Positions 1 through 8,594 of a DNA stretch of 52,769 nucleotides are shown piece after piece. Source of the stretch: BP-133 sp040756995 (lineage in GTDB: Bacteria; Actinomycetota; Acidimicrobiia; IMCC26256; BP-133); assembly GCA_040756995.1 (NCBI GenBank), contig JBFLYK010000043.1, positions 1-52,769 on the forward strand, given 5' to 3'. The notes beneath the pieces were generated by a model that had not been told where the DNA came from, did not search any database, and saw only the letters and a program-made list of their open reading frames with translations. Each line of letters opens with the position of its first letter. The stretch's first letter is position 1. The position numbers and the translations under genes are program-made.

Positions 1-619
1 CAAGGAAGGCGGCGCGGCACCCGCCGCGGCGGCTGCCGGAGCGGCCAAGACGCCGGCCGCCACCGGGGCCCGGGCCGCCGCCGCCACTGCGGCCGCCCCT
101 CCGTCCACGGCCACCGGCCCTGGAGGTCACACCCAGCGGCTGCTCACGGTCGTCAAGGCCGGTTCGATCCAGCAGACCAGGGCGGAGGCCCAGGACAAGG
201 TGCACACCTGGCCCCACCTGCTGGTCGGCGAGTTCGTGGCCATGCTCAGCCTCATGGCGCTGGTCACGATCTTCTCCGCTCTGGTCCGGGCGCCGCTGCT
301 GGAACAGGCCAACTTCAACCAGACGCCCAACCCGTCGAAGGCGCCGTGGTACTTCCTCGGCCTGCAGGAGCTCCTCACGATCTGGCACCCGATGGTGGCG
401 GGCGTGACGATCCCCGGCATGGGCCTGATCATCCTGATGATGGCGCCCTACATCGACAAGAACCCGGCGACGAAGCCCAACGACCGGAAGTTCGCCATCT
501 GCCTCTTCACGTTGTTCCTGATGTTCTGGGCCGTCCTGGTCATCATCGGATCGTTCTTCCGGGGTCCGGGCTTCAACTTCGTCTACCCCTGGAAGGCCGG
601 AATCTTCTTCGACCTCTAG
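1..619 (+). CDS. qcrB: Cytochrome b, C-terminal part (bc complex), 5' partial
   Basis: Membrane quinol-oxidising subunit of the cytochrome bc complex, cut by the window edge; codons start at base 2 and the stop is TAG at 617. The visible part starts with an Ala/Pro/Thr-rich linker of about 55 residues and continues into the cytochrome b C-terminal (subunit IV-like) domain. That domain has a helix near GEFVAMLSLMALVTIF, the conserved segment PNPSKAPWYFLGLQE (equivalent of the PEWY region at the quinol-oxidation site, here KAPWY), and two further helices. The Rieske gene follows 16 bp downstream. The low-complexity linker may join separate b6-like and subunit IV-like halves in one chain; the haem-binding half lies outside the window. 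Confidence 0.9.
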   Translation, partial: KEGGAAPAAAAAGAAKTPAATGARAAAATAAAPPSTATGPGGHTQRLLTVVKAGSIQQTRAEAQDKVHTWPHLLVGEFVAMLSLMALVTIFSALVRAPLLEQANFNQTPNPSKAPWYFLGLQELLTIWHPMVAGVTIPGMGLIILMMAPYIDKNPATKPNDRKFAICLFTLFLMFWAVLVIIGSFFRGPGFNFVYPWKAGIFFDL

Positions 620-635
620 CGCAGAGGAACCCCCG

Positions 636-1532
636 ATGGATGCGAAAACCGTTTTCCTGATCGCCGAGATGAAGGCGAGCACGGTTCTGTTCATCGCCGT
701 GCCGATTCTCTTCGTGCTGGCGGTGGCCCTGGTGGTGGCGACCAACATCTCCCGGTCGCGCTCGGGCACCGGGTCGCTGACGCGCGAGGCCCGCAAGGCC
801 GACCGCTCCGCCCCCGGAACCGCGGTGGCCACCACGGACGAGAGCGAAGTGGCCCGGGCCCGGGCCAGCGAAGCACGGCAGGCTCTGGAGCCGGCCGGTG
901 CCGGCAAACCGGTCGTCTCCATGGGCGGTGGCCTCATCCGCTTCGGCGAGGCGCCGGCCGATCCCGAAACCCTCGGGGTCAACCGGCGGCAGTTCTTCAA
1001 CCGCAGCATCGTGGCCGCCCAGAGCCTGGTGCTCGGCAGCTTCAGCGTCGCCATGATCGCCTTCCTGTGGCCCAGCCTGTCCGGCGGCTTCGGCGGCAAG
1101 GTCCGGGCCGGCAGCAAGCGCGACATCCTCGGCGAGATCGCCGAGAAGAAGCAGCCGTTCTACGTCCCCGAGGCTCGGGCCTACGTGAACCCCTACCCCG
1201 AGGCGGCCCTCCCCCGGGCGAAGCAGGTCTACTCCGACTCGGTGCTGCCCGGGTTGGAGGCCGGTCTCATCGCTCTCTTCCAGAAGTGTGTGCACCTGGG
1301 TTGCCGGGTCCCCTGGTGCCAGACGTCACAGTGGTTCGAGTGCCCCTGCCACGGCTCCAAGTACAACCGGGTCGGTGAGAAGAAGGGCGGCCCCGCTCCC
1401 CGCGGGCTCGACCAGTTCCCCATCGAGGTCGATGGTGACCAGGTGACGATCAATACCGGGATCGTGATCCAGGGCCTGGCGATCGGCATCGAGACCACCG
1501 GTCAAGAAGCCGAGGGCCCGAGCTGCGTCTGA
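636..1532 (+). CDS. qcrA: Rieske iron-sulfur protein of the bc complex
   Basis: 298-aa [2Fe-2S] subunit that passes electrons from quinol to cytochrome c. Cluster ligands are C218 and H220 in CVHLGC and C236 and H239 in CPCHGS; C223 and C238 form the usual Rieske disulfide. Two hydrophobic segments are visible, about residues 14-36 and 124-148, separated by a charged cytoplasmic stretch, so the Rieske domain sits outside the membrane. The ATG start follows an AGAGGA ribosome site. It lies between cytochrome b and the diheme cytochrome c, 13 bp from the latter, consistent with one operon encoding one complex. Confidence 0.93.
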   Translation: MDAKTVFLIAEMKASTVLFIAVPILFVLAVALVVATNISRSRSGTGSLTREARKADRSAPGTAVATTDESEVARARASEARQALEPAGAGKPVVSMGGGLIRFGEAPADPETLGVNRRQFFNRSIVAAQSLVLGSFSVAMIAFLWPSLSGGFGGKVRAGSKRDILGEIAEKKQPFYVPEARAYVNPYPEAALPRAKQVYSDSVLPGLEAGLIALFQKCVHLGCRVPWCQTSQWFECPCHGSKYNRVGEKKGGPAPRGLDQFPIEVDGDQVTINTGIVIQGLAIGIETTGQEAEGPSCV

Positions 1533-1545
1533 CGAGAGGCAACCT

Positions 1546-2535
1546 GTGAGTCTCCGCAACATCCTTTTCCTGGTCAACGGCATCGCCCTGCTCGTCTTCC
1601 TCGCGGTGGCGATCGTAGGGTCACGGGGGCGCAAGCCGGCGCCTCCCGCCAACATGGTCGAGTACTACGACGACGAGACCATGGAGGGGCCGAAACTCGA
1701 GAAGTACCTCGGGGCGGCCGTCATCTTCTCGGCCATCCTCGCCGCATCGCTGCCCTTCTACTGGCTGCTCGAGCCGACGCGGCAGGAGAAGATGGACGAG
1801 TTCTTCTTCGAGGACTCCGCCGAGCGGGGCCGGCTCCGGTTCGCAGTGGCGGGCACCGTGCCTCCGAGCGAGGTTCTCCAGCTGGAGTGCGCCCGCTGCC
1901 ACGGTGCGAAGGCGGAAGGTGGCGTCGCCACCTACCTGCTGCAGCCCACCGAACCCGGCGAGCTGGCCAAGACGGTGTCGTGGGCGGCCCCCTCGCTCGA
2001 CGACGCGCTGCTGCGATTCAGTCGCGAGGAGCTGGCGCAGATCATCACGTACGGCCGGCCGGGCACGCCCATGCCGGCCTGGGGCCTGGAGGGTGGAGGC
2101 CCCCTGCCCGAGCAGCCGGTCGAAGACCTCGTCAACTACCTGCAGTCGATCCAGATCAGCCCGGAGGAGGCGCAGAAGCGCTACACCGAGCGGGCGGCGC
2201 AGCTCATGAAGGAAAACCCCGGGATCTCCGAGGGTCAGGCGCTGTTCATGGCGGCCTGCGCCCGGTGCCACACCAAGGGCTGGTCCTACGGGGAACCGGA
2301 GACGATGGGCGCCGGCGGCGCCTTCGGGCCCAATCTCACCGGCGGCGTGACGCTGCGTCAGTTCCCGCCGCTGGGAGGCGGCGTGGCCAAGCACGTCGAG
2401 TTCGTCACCACCGGGTCGGACTTCCAGAAGGCGTACGGCACGCAGGGCATCGGTTCCGGCCGGATGCCCGGGTTCGGCCAGATGCTCACGGCGCGCCAGA
2501 TCGACGAGATCGTCATCTACGAGCGCAGCCTCTAG
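1546..2535 (+). CDS. Membrane-anchored diheme cytochrome c
   Basis: 329-aa c-type cytochrome with two haem c sites, CARCH at 115-119 and CARCH at 238-242. Two hydrophobic segments near residues 5-24 and 55-75 anchor the N-terminus, and both haem domains follow. It is probably the actinobacterial QcrC counterpart, the electron outlet from the Rieske protein towards a haem-copper oxidase. The GTG start has a GAGAGG site 5 bases upstream. QcrC of mycobacteria and corynebacteria instead has its membrane anchor at the C-terminus, so the topology here differs and I leave the symbol blank. Confidence 0.9.
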   Translation: MSLRNILFLVNGIALLVFLAVAIVGSRGRKPAPPANMVEYYDDETMEGPKLEKYLGAAVIFSAILAASLPFYWLLEPTRQEKMDEFFFEDSAERGRLRFAVAGTVPPSEVLQLECARCHGAKAEGGVATYLLQPTEPGELAKTVSWAAPSLDDALLRFSREELAQIITYGRPGTPMPAWGLEGGGPLPEQPVEDLVNYLQSIQISPEEAQKRYTERAAQLMKENPGISEGQALFMAACARCHTKGWSYGEPETMGAGGAFGPNLTGGVTLRQFPPLGGGVAKHVEFVTTGSDFQKAYGTQGIGSGRMPGFGQMLTARQIDEIVIYERSL

Positions 2536-2556
2536 GGAAGAGGGGAAAGCAGACTC

Positions 2557-3327
2557 ATGCTCGGGATCCTGGCTACGGAGGCGGCGGAGCACCTCGACGT
2601 GATGGGGAAGCTGCGCGGCTACGCCATCGTGGTCTTCTCCGTCGGCCTCTTCTGCGGGTCGATCTACCTGCTGCTGGCCACCGACGTCGGCAGCCGGATG
2701 GGCTTCCTGATCTCCTTCGCCTCGCTCACCGGCTTCCTCGCCATGCTGGGGCTCATCTGGTTCACCAACCTGACGCCGCTCAACGCCCTGCACGGGCCGG
2801 CGCCGCACTGGAAGGTCGAAGAGGTCGTCGACAATCCGGCCCAGGCCGAGATCGAGCACGTCCGAAGAATCGAACAGGAAGGTGAGCCGCTCGAGGCCGC
2901 CGCCCAGGGCGAGATCAAGGCCGCGGTCGACACGGCGGTCACCGCCGAAGGCAGCGAGTTCAAGCTGTTCTCGTCCTCGACCGACTACGTCGTGCTCGAC
3001 GCCGAGAAGATCGGCGGCGGTGCCCTACCGTTCTTCCGCCACCGACCCCTGCACGCCGTCATGGCCATCCAAGCGGCGAAGAAGGTCGACCCCCTGCCGG
3101 GCGCCGCCCCGCCGCCCCCGACCGCCGACCCTACGAAGCCCGTCAAGTACGTCGTGCTCGAGCGCGACCTCGGTGCCCTCCGGCAGCCGCCGATCATCAT
3201 GACCATCGCCTTCGGCATTCTCTTCGCCCTGACGCTCTACGTCATGCACAACACGGAGCGGGCGGAACAACAGGCGAAGGAAAGCGACAAGGCCGCTGAC
3301 CTCGAACCGGCGCCCGCCCCGGCGTAG
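2557..3327 (+). CDS. Unassigned membrane protein of the bc operon
   Basis: 256-aa protein with three predicted membrane spans, about residues 18-40, 47-68 and 212-231. Between spans 2 and 3 lies a soluble segment of roughly 140 residues rich in Glu, Ala and Pro. I recognise no family or cofactor motif. The ATG follows a strong AAGAGGGGAAA site, 21 bp after the cytochrome c stop, and the 48-aa membrane peptide follows 11 bp later, so it is almost certainly co-transcribed with the complex. A role as an accessory or assembly subunit is inference from position alone. Confidence 0.8.
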   Translation: MLGILATEAAEHLDVMGKLRGYAIVVFSVGLFCGSIYLLLATDVGSRMGFLISFASLTGFLAMLGLIWFTNLTPLNALHGPAPHWKVEEVVDNPAQAEIEHVRRIEQEGEPLEAAAQGEIKAAVDTAVTAEGSEFKLFSSSTDYVVLDAEKIGGGALPFFRHRPLHAVMAIQAAKKVDPLPGAAPPPPTADPTKPVKYVVLERDLGALRQPPIIMTIAFGILFALTLYVMHNTERAEQQAKESDKAADLEPAPAPA

Positions 3328-3338
3328 GAAGGAAGACC

Positions 3339-3485
3339 GTGCCCGTCCTGGCCCAGCAGCTCATCGACGCCTCCCACGACGGCGATCTGGCCTTCATGGC
3401 CTTCGCCTTCATGTGCTTCGTCTTCGTCGGCCTGCTCTTCGCCATCGACAAGGTGCGCCGGCGCAGCGGAGGCGGCGGCCAGTAA
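3339..3485 (+). CDS. 48-aa single-span membrane protein of the bc operon
   Basis: Small reading frame with a GTG start preceded by AAGGAAG at 4 bases, ending TAA at 3483-3485. The peptide has a short polar N-terminus, one hydrophobic helix at about residues 17-36 (rich in Phe, Met, Ala, Val) and a basic Gly-rich tail. It is the last gene before the strand switch. Size, topology and position resemble the tiny subunits that stabilise respiratory complexes, but no family is recognised. Confidence rests on the ribosome site, spacing and operon position. Confidence 0.6.
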   Translation: MPVLAQQLIDASHDGDLAFMAFAFMCFVFVGLLFAIDKVRRRSGGGGQ

Positions 3486-3502
3486 GGGCAGCCAGTAAGG
3501 AA

Positions 3503-3521
3503 GGCGGGCGAGCCTCGCCGG
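3503..3521. terminator. Possible GC-rich hairpin between convergent operons
   Basis: GGCGAG followed by CTCGCC with a single spacer base lies in the 37-bp gap between the bc operon and the hemL stop. There is no T tract on either strand, so intrinsic terminator activity is uncertain. Confidence 0.25.
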
Positions 3522-3522
3522 G

Positions 3523-4809
3523 CTAGCCGGCGGCCGCCACCGCGGCGGCGGCCTCGCCGGCGGCGGTCACGATCGCCTCGATCTCGGCCGGGCCGTGGGC
3601 GAGGCTGGGGAAGAGCGCCTCGAATGGACTCGGAGCCAGGTAGACGCCCCGGTCGAGCATCTCGTGGAAAAAGCGGGCGTAGCGCTTCGGGTCGGCAGCC
3701 TGGGCCGAGGCGTAGTCGAGCACCGGTAAGGCGGAGAAGAACAAACCGACCAGCGGGCCCACCTGCGGCACCTGGGCGGGAAGACCGGCACTGGCCAGCG
3801 TCCGGCGAAGGCCCTCGGCCAGCGTCGTGGCGGTGGCTTCGAGGGTGGCGTAGGCATCAGCGTCGAGTCGGGTGAGAATCGCGAGGCCGGCGGCGGTGGC
3901 CAGCGGGTTCCCCGACAGGGTGCCGGCCTGGTAGACGGGCCCCAGCGGGGCGAGGTGGTCCATGATCTCGGCCCGGCCCCCGAAGGCGGCCAGCGGCAGC
4001 CCGCCGCCGAGGACCTTGCCGAAGCACGACAGGTCAGGCTCGACGCCGTAGCGGCCCTGGGCACCGTCGTCGCCGAGCCGGAACCCGGTGATGACCTCGT
4101 CCATGATCAGCAGCGCCCCGGCATCGGAGCAGCGGCGACGGAGACCGGCCAGGAAACCGTCGACCGGCGGGACCAGCCCCATGTTGGCCGCCACGCCCTC
4201 CACGATCACCGCCGCCAGCTGCGGGCCGTGCTTGGCGAACGCCTCGTCGAGGCCGACGTCGTCGTTGTAGGGGACGACGACCGTGCCGGCGACCGCGCCG
4301 GCCGGCACGCCGGCCGAGCCCGGCAGACCAAGGGTGGCGAGACCACTCCCGGCCGCGGCCAGCAGGGCGTCGGCGTGGCCGTGGTAACACCCGGCGAACT
4401 TGAGCACGATGTCCCGCCCGGTGAAGCCGCGGGCGAGACGGATGGCGGTCATCGTCGCTTCCGTTCCCGACGACACCAGCCGCAGCTTCTCCACCGACGG
4501 CACACGGCGGCACACTTCTTCCGCCAGCTGGACCTCGGCTTCAGTCGGGATGCCGTACGACGTTCCGGCCCGCGCCGCCCGGCTCACGGCCTCGACGACC
4601 TCCGGATCGGCGTGGCCGAGAATCGAAGCGCCCCAGGATTGCACGAGGTCGAGGTACCGACGGCCCTCGGCGTCCCACACGGCCGGCCCTTGCGCCCGGG
4701 CGGCGAAGAATGGCTCCCCGCCGACCGATCCGAAGGCCCGGACGGGGGAATTCACCCCGCCCGGGATCCGGGCCAGGGCGCGCTGGAACAGTTCTCGCAC
4801 CTCAGTCAC
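3523..4809 (-). CDS. hemL: Glutamate-1-semialdehyde 2,1-aminomutase
   Basis: 428-aa PLP enzyme that converts glutamate-1-semialdehyde to 5-aminolevulinate, the second step of the C5 route after HemA. The PLP lysine is K265 in CFGKVLGGGLP, and IMDEVITGFR carries the cofactor-binding Asp. GIPTEAE and SSGTEATMTAIR are typical of the family, and length is normal. GTG start at 4809. It is the last gene of the rex-hem run, 54 bp after hemB; that gap is the longest in the run and could hold a processing or weak promoter site. Confidence 0.95.
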   Translation of the reverse strand: MTEVRELFQRALARIPGGVNSPVRAFGSVGGEPFFAARAQGPAVWDAEGRRYLDLVQSWGASILGHADPEVVEAVSRAARAGTSYGIPTEAEVQLAEEVCRRVPSVEKLRLVSSGTEATMTAIRLARGFTGRDIVLKFAGCYHGHADALLAAAGSGLATLGLPGSAGVPAGAVAGTVVVPYNDDVGLDEAFAKHGPQLAAVIVEGVAANMGLVPPVDGFLAGLRRRCSDAGALLIMDEVITGFRLGDDGAQGRYGVEPDLSCFGKVLGGGLPLAAFGGRAEIMDHLAPLGPVYQAGTLSGNPLATAAGLAILTRLDADAYATLEATATTLAEGLRRTLASAGLPAQVPQVGPLVGLFFSALPVLDYASAQAADPKRYARFFHEMLDRGVYLAPSPFEALFPSLAHGPAEIEAIVTAAGEAAAAVAAAG

Positions 4810-4863
4810 CCCCGCCCCGCGCCAAAAGAACCCCCTTCGGGGCGGTGTGCCTTCGGCGCTCGC

Positions 4864-5838
4864 TCACGCCTGCTCGGCCAGCTGGCGGGCGAAGTAGGTG
4901 AGGACGAAGTCGGCGCCCGCCCGGCGGATGGCGGTCACGTGCTCCCGGGCCACGGCGTCGCCGTCGATCCATCCGTTGGCTGCCGCTGCCTGCACCATGG
5001 CGTATTCGCCGCTCACGTGGTACGCCGCCAGCGGCAGGTCGACGGCCGCCCGCACGGCGGCGATGACGTCGAGGTAGGCCAGCGCCGGCTTGACCATGAT
5101 CATGTCGGCGCCCTCGGCGACGTCGAGCAGCACCTCGGTGCGGGCCTCCCGGGCGTTGCCGGCGTCCATCTGGTAGGCCCGGCGGTCGCCGAACTTCGGG
5201 GCGCATTCGGCGGCGTCGCGGAACGGGCCGTAGAGCGCCGAGGCGTACTTGGCGGCGTAGGCCAGGATGGCGACGTCGGAGTGGCCGGAGCCGTCGAGGG
5301 CGGACCGGATGGCCCGTACCTGTCCGTCCATCATGCCGCTGGGGGCCACGACGTCGACGCCGGCTTCGGCCTGGGCCAGCGCGATCGAGGCGTAGCGCTC
5401 CAGGGTGGCGTCGTTGTCGACCTCACCGGTGTCGGTGAGGATCCCGCAGTGGCCGTGGTCGGTGTACTCGTCGAGGCAGTTGTCGGCCATGAGCACGAGC
5501 CGCTCACCGACCTCGTCGCGCAGGTTCCTGATGGCGACCTGGACCACACCGTCGGGATCGTCGCCCCCCGAGCCGCGGGCGTCCTTCCGGGCCGGAATCC
5601 CGAAGAGGATGACGCCGGGGATGCCGAGGTCGGCCAGCGCCCGTACCTCCTTGCGGAGGCTCTCCTGGGTGTGCTGCACCACTCCCGGCATCGACGGGAT
5701 CGGCTGCGGCTCGTCGATGCCTTCCTTCACGAACAAGGGAGCGACGAGGTCGTCGACCGAGAGCCGGGTCTCGGCCACCAGCCGGCGGACGGCCGCCGTC
5801 CGCCGCAACCGGCGGGGACGCTGCTCGGGAAATCCCAC
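4864..5838 (-). CDS. hemB: Delta-aminolevulinic acid dehydratase (porphobilinogen synthase)
   Basis: 324-aa enzyme that condenses two aminolevulinates to porphobilinogen. The two Schiff-base lysines are K197 (AYAAKYAS) and K250 (MIMVKPALAYLD). The metal-site segment reads DNCLDEYTDHGHCG at 119-132. The all-cysteine zinc form has Cys at three positions; here the first (C121) and third (C131) are present but the middle one is Asp123, a mixture of the zinc and magnesium-type signatures. GTG start at 5838, 9 bp after the hemC stop. hemD, often found between hemC and hemB in actinobacteria, is missing. Confidence 0.95.
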   Translation of the reverse strand: MGFPEQRPRRLRRTAAVRRLVAETRLSVDDLVAPLFVKEGIDEPQPIPSMPGVVQHTQESLRKEVRALADLGIPGVILFGIPARKDARGSGGDDPDGVVQVAIRNLRDEVGERLVLMADNCLDEYTDHGHCGILTDTGEVDNDATLERYASIALAQAEAGVDVVAPSGMMDGQVRAIRSALDGSGHSDVAILAYAAKYASALYGPFRDAAECAPKFGDRRAYQMDAGNAREARTEVLLDVAEGADMIMVKPALAYLDVIAAVRAAVDLPLAAYHVSGEYAMVQAAAANGWIDGDAVAREHVTAIRRAGADFVLTYFARQLAEQA

Positions 5839-5847
5839 GCCCCCAGC

Positions 5848-6726
5848 CTAATTGAGGAGGTCGCGGCCGCCGTGCTGGTCGAGCAGGATCCGGGCGGCCT
5901 CGGCCCCCACCGCCTCGGGATCGGCGCCCTCGTGGTAGACGCGCAGGATCGTCTTGCCGTCGAGGGTGGCCAGGAGCACCTCGATCTCCACCCGGCCGTC
6001 GGGCCGGGCCTCGGCCAGGGCCCCGCAGGGCAGATCGCACCCCCCGCCGAGGCGGCGGAGGAAGGCCCGCTCGGCCTCGACGGTCCGCCGGGCGGTGGGA
6101 TCGTCGATGGCCGCCAGGCGGGCGGCGACCTCGGCGTCGCCGGCCCGGCACTCGACGGCCAGCGCGCCCTGGGCCACCTGGGGCAGCATGGCCGACGGCG
6201 CCAGCACCTCGGCCACCCGGTCGGTCATCCCCAGCCGCTCCAGCGCCGCCACGGCCACCACCACCGCGTCGAAGTCGGCGGCCTTGGCCACCCGCGTCTC
6301 GATGTTGCCCCGCAGCGACTCGAACCGGAGGTCGGGCCGGAGGGCGGCCAGCTGAGCCTGCCGCCGGACGGAGCCGGTGGCGATGCGGCCGCCGGACGGG
6401 ATGTCGACCAGCCGCCGGCCGACGAGGGCGTCGCGCGGATCGGCCCGCTCCGGCACGGCGGCCAGCATCAGGCCGGCGGCCGTCTCCGACGGGAGGTCCT
6501 TGGCCGAGTGGACCGCGAGGTCGGCCCGCCCCTCGAGAACGGCCTGCTGAACCTCCTTCACGAAGACGCCCGTCCCCCCGATGGTCCAGATCGGGACGTC
6601 GGTCCGCTGGTCACCGGTGGTCGACACGATGACGAGCTCGGCGTCGCCGCCGAGGAGGGCCGCCACCCGCTCGGCCTGCCACAGCGCCAGCCGGCTGCCC
6701 CGGGTGGCGATGCGCAGAGCAGCCAT
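5848..6726 (-). CDS. hemC: Porphobilinogen deaminase (hydroxymethylbilane synthase)
   Basis: 292-aa enzyme that polymerises four porphobilinogens into hydroxymethylbilane. C230 in LGGGCDLPCGA is the cysteine that carries the dipyrromethane cofactor. RIATRGSRLALWQ near the N-terminus, HSAKDLPSE and the arginine-rich GSVRRQAQL are family hallmarks. ATG start, 9 bp after hemA. Its product needs uroporphyrinogen-III synthase for ring closure, and no such gene is in this cluster. Confidence 0.95.
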   Translation of the reverse strand: MAALRIATRGSRLALWQAERVAALLGGDAELVIVSTTGDQRTDVPIWTIGGTGVFVKEVQQAVLEGRADLAVHSAKDLPSETAAGLMLAAVPERADPRDALVGRRLVDIPSGGRIATGSVRRQAQLAALRPDLRFESLRGNIETRVAKAADFDAVVVAVAALERLGMTDRVAEVLAPSAMLPQVAQGALAVECRAGDAEVAARLAAIDDPTARRTVEAERAFLRRLGGGCDLPCGALAEARPDGRVEIEVLLATLDGKTILRVYHEGADPEAVGAEAARILLDQHGGRDLLN

Positions 6727-6735
6727 CCGAAGCCG

Positions 6736-8001
6736 CTAAGGCTCCAGATCGAACAGGGCGGTGAGCGCGTCGGCGTAGAGCTCGCCCCGGGCGCTGCCGG
6801 CCGCTTCCTTCACCCGGACCGTCGGTTCGTGGAGCAGCTTGGCCACGATTCCCCGGGTCAGCGCTTCGATCGCCTCGGCGGTCTTGGCGTCGACCGACTC
6901 GAGCCGGGAGCGGAAACGCTCGAGCTCGGCGAGCCGGACGTCCTCGCCTCGGGAGCGCAGGGCCGACACCACCGGGGCGACCTCCCGGGCCGTCCGCTCG
7001 GTGCGGAGGCGTTCCAGCTCGGCGGAGATGATCCGCCGGACCCGGGCGACCTCCCGGCGACGCCGGTCCATGGAGCTCTCGGCGAACGCCTTAAGGTCGT
7101 CCATGTCCAGGAGGGTGACGCCGGGCACCTCGGCCACGCCGGGATCGACGTCCCGGGGGACGGCGATGTCGACGATCATCAGCGGCCGCCCGAAGCGGCG
7201 CTGCATGGCGACCTCGACGTCGTCCTGCGTGATGACCACCTCGGTGGCCCCGGTCGAGGTGAGGACGAGGTCGGCGGCGACCAGCGCCTGGGGCACCTGC
7301 TCGACCGGGATGGCCCGGCCACCGACGCGGGCGGCGAGCTCGGTGGAGCGCTCCGTGCCCCGCCCGGCCACGACCACCTCGGCCACGCCGGAGCCGGCCA
7401 GGGAACGGGCCATGCCCTCTCCCATCTCCCCGGCGCCGAGCACGAGGACCCTCCGCTCGACCAGCGTGCCGAGCCGCTCGGCGGCGAGGGCCACGGCGGC
7501 GGAGGACAGCGAAGTCGCGCCCCGGCCGATGCCGGTCTCGGCCCGCGACCGCTTCCCGACCTCGATGGCGTGCCGGAAGATCCGGGCCAGGCTCGCCTGG
7601 GCCGTTCCCTCTTCCTCGGCCATCTTGAGGGCGTCGCGCACCTGGCCGAGGATCTGCCCCTCCCCGAGGATGACGGAGTCGACGCCGGCGGCCACGCCGA
7701 AGAGGTGGGCGATCGCCGCCTCGTCGTAATAGCTGTAGATGTGCTCGGCCAGATCGGTGGCCCGCATCCCGGCCTGCTCGGCCAGGAACTCGCTGGCGTC
7801 GGCCACACCCGGGTGGAACTTGGTGCAGAGGGCGTAGACCTCGGTGCGGTTGCAGGTGGACAGCAGGGCCACCTCGGCCAGATACTCCCGGCCGGCCAGG
7901 TCGCGGAGGGCCTTCGGGACGAGCGCCGGCGGAACCGTGGCCCGCTCCAGCACCGGCAGCGGCACCGTTCGGTGGTTCAGCCCGACGACGACGAAAGACA
8001 C
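6736..8001 (-). CDS. hemA: Glutamyl-tRNA reductase
   Basis: 421-aa NADPH-dependent enzyme that reduces glutamyl-tRNA to glutamate-1-semialdehyde, the committed step of tetrapyrrole synthesis. The catalytic cysteine is C50 in LLSTCNRTEVYAL; GLNHRT at the N-terminus and the Rossmann motif VLGAGEMGEG are also present. I place the start at GTG 8001, giving MSFVVVGLNHRT, because GAGAGGGG lies 8 bases upstream; the frame is open further back, but only as overlap with the preceding gene. It overlaps that gene by 25 bp, so translation is probably coupled. Confidence 0.94.
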   Translation of the reverse strand: MSFVVVGLNHRTVPLPVLERATVPPALVPKALRDLAGREYLAEVALLSTCNRTEVYALCTKFHPGVADASEFLAEQAGMRATDLAEHIYSYYDEAAIAHLFGVAAGVDSVILGEGQILGQVRDALKMAEEEGTAQASLARIFRHAIEVGKRSRAETGIGRGATSLSSAAVALAAERLGTLVERRVLVLGAGEMGEGMARSLAGSGVAEVVVAGRGTERSTELAARVGGRAIPVEQVPQALVAADLVLTSTGATEVVITQDDVEVAMQRRFGRPLMIVDIAVPRDVDPGVAEVPGVTLLDMDDLKAFAESSMDRRRREVARVRRIISAELERLRTERTAREVAPVVSALRSRGEDVRLAELERFRSRLESVDAKTAEAIEALTRGIVAKLLHEPTVRVKEAAGSARGELYADALTALFDLEP

Positions 8002-8594
8002 GACCGCAGCCCCTCTCTGGCTTCCTCCAACCGACCGGCGCGGATGCTCCCGAGGATGCCGGAATCCAGCGCCGCCTGCCAATTGGCGCCGGGTCCGACC
8101 TGGTCTCGAGCTTCAGCCGCGAGATCGACCAGCACGCCGTATTCCGGCCCCACCACCGTAGCCAGTTGCCGACGGATCCACGCCGCAGCACCCGGCGCCC
8201 GGCCCGACGTCCCCACCGCCACCTCCAGGTCGCCGTGGCGGAGGACCGACATGGGACGGGCCGACGACTCCGAGGCGTCGCCGGCGGCAGTGACGAAACA
8301 GTGCTCCCGCTCCGCCACCACGACCACCGCGTGGTTGACCGCCGGGTCGTCGGTGGCTGCCACGCACAGCCAGGAGCCGGTCACGTCACCCGCCTCGAAC
8401 GGCCGCTGGGCCCACGTGAGGCGGCCGGCGGCGGCCCACCCGTCGATCTCCGGCGAGACGGCCGGGGCGACGACCAACAGGTCGGCCCCGGTCTCGAGCA
8501 GATCAGCCACCCGCCGGGTGGCCAGCCGCCCCCCACCGACCACCACGACCCGCCGGCCGCTGAGCATGAGACTGACGGGGTAACCAGCAGTCAC
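7977..8594 (-). CDS. Precorrin-2 dehydrogenase/sirohydrochlorin ferrochelatase-like protein
   Basis: 205-aa protein matching the N-terminal NAD-binding part of CysG (Met8p type): residues near the start read RRVVVVGGGRLATRRVADLL, a Rossmann fold with GxGxxA, followed by ATDDPAVN and the GTSGRAP segment. It would oxidise precorrin-2 to sirohydrochlorin and may insert iron. The methyltransferase half of CysG is absent. GTG start at 8594 overlaps the rex stop by four bases (GTGA). Its placement between rex and hemA is known in other actinobacteria, where it is sometimes only loosely annotated. Confidence 0.85.
   Translation of the reverse strand: MTAGYPVSLMLSGRRVVVVGGGRLATRRVADLLETGADLLVVAPAVSPEIDGWAAAGRLTWAQRPFEAGDVTGSWLCVAATDDPAVNHAVVVVAEREHCFVTAAGDASESSARPMSVLRHGDLEVAVGTSGRAPGAAAWIRRQLATVVGPEYGVLVDLAAEARDQVGPGANWQAALDSGILGSIRAGRLEEAREGLRSCLSSSSG

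Noticed and set aside
3955..8583. Very long open frame on the + strand across the haem genes
   Set aside because: It is antisense to hemL-hemA, has the Gly/Asp/His-rich composition of a high-GC shadow frame, and matches no family.
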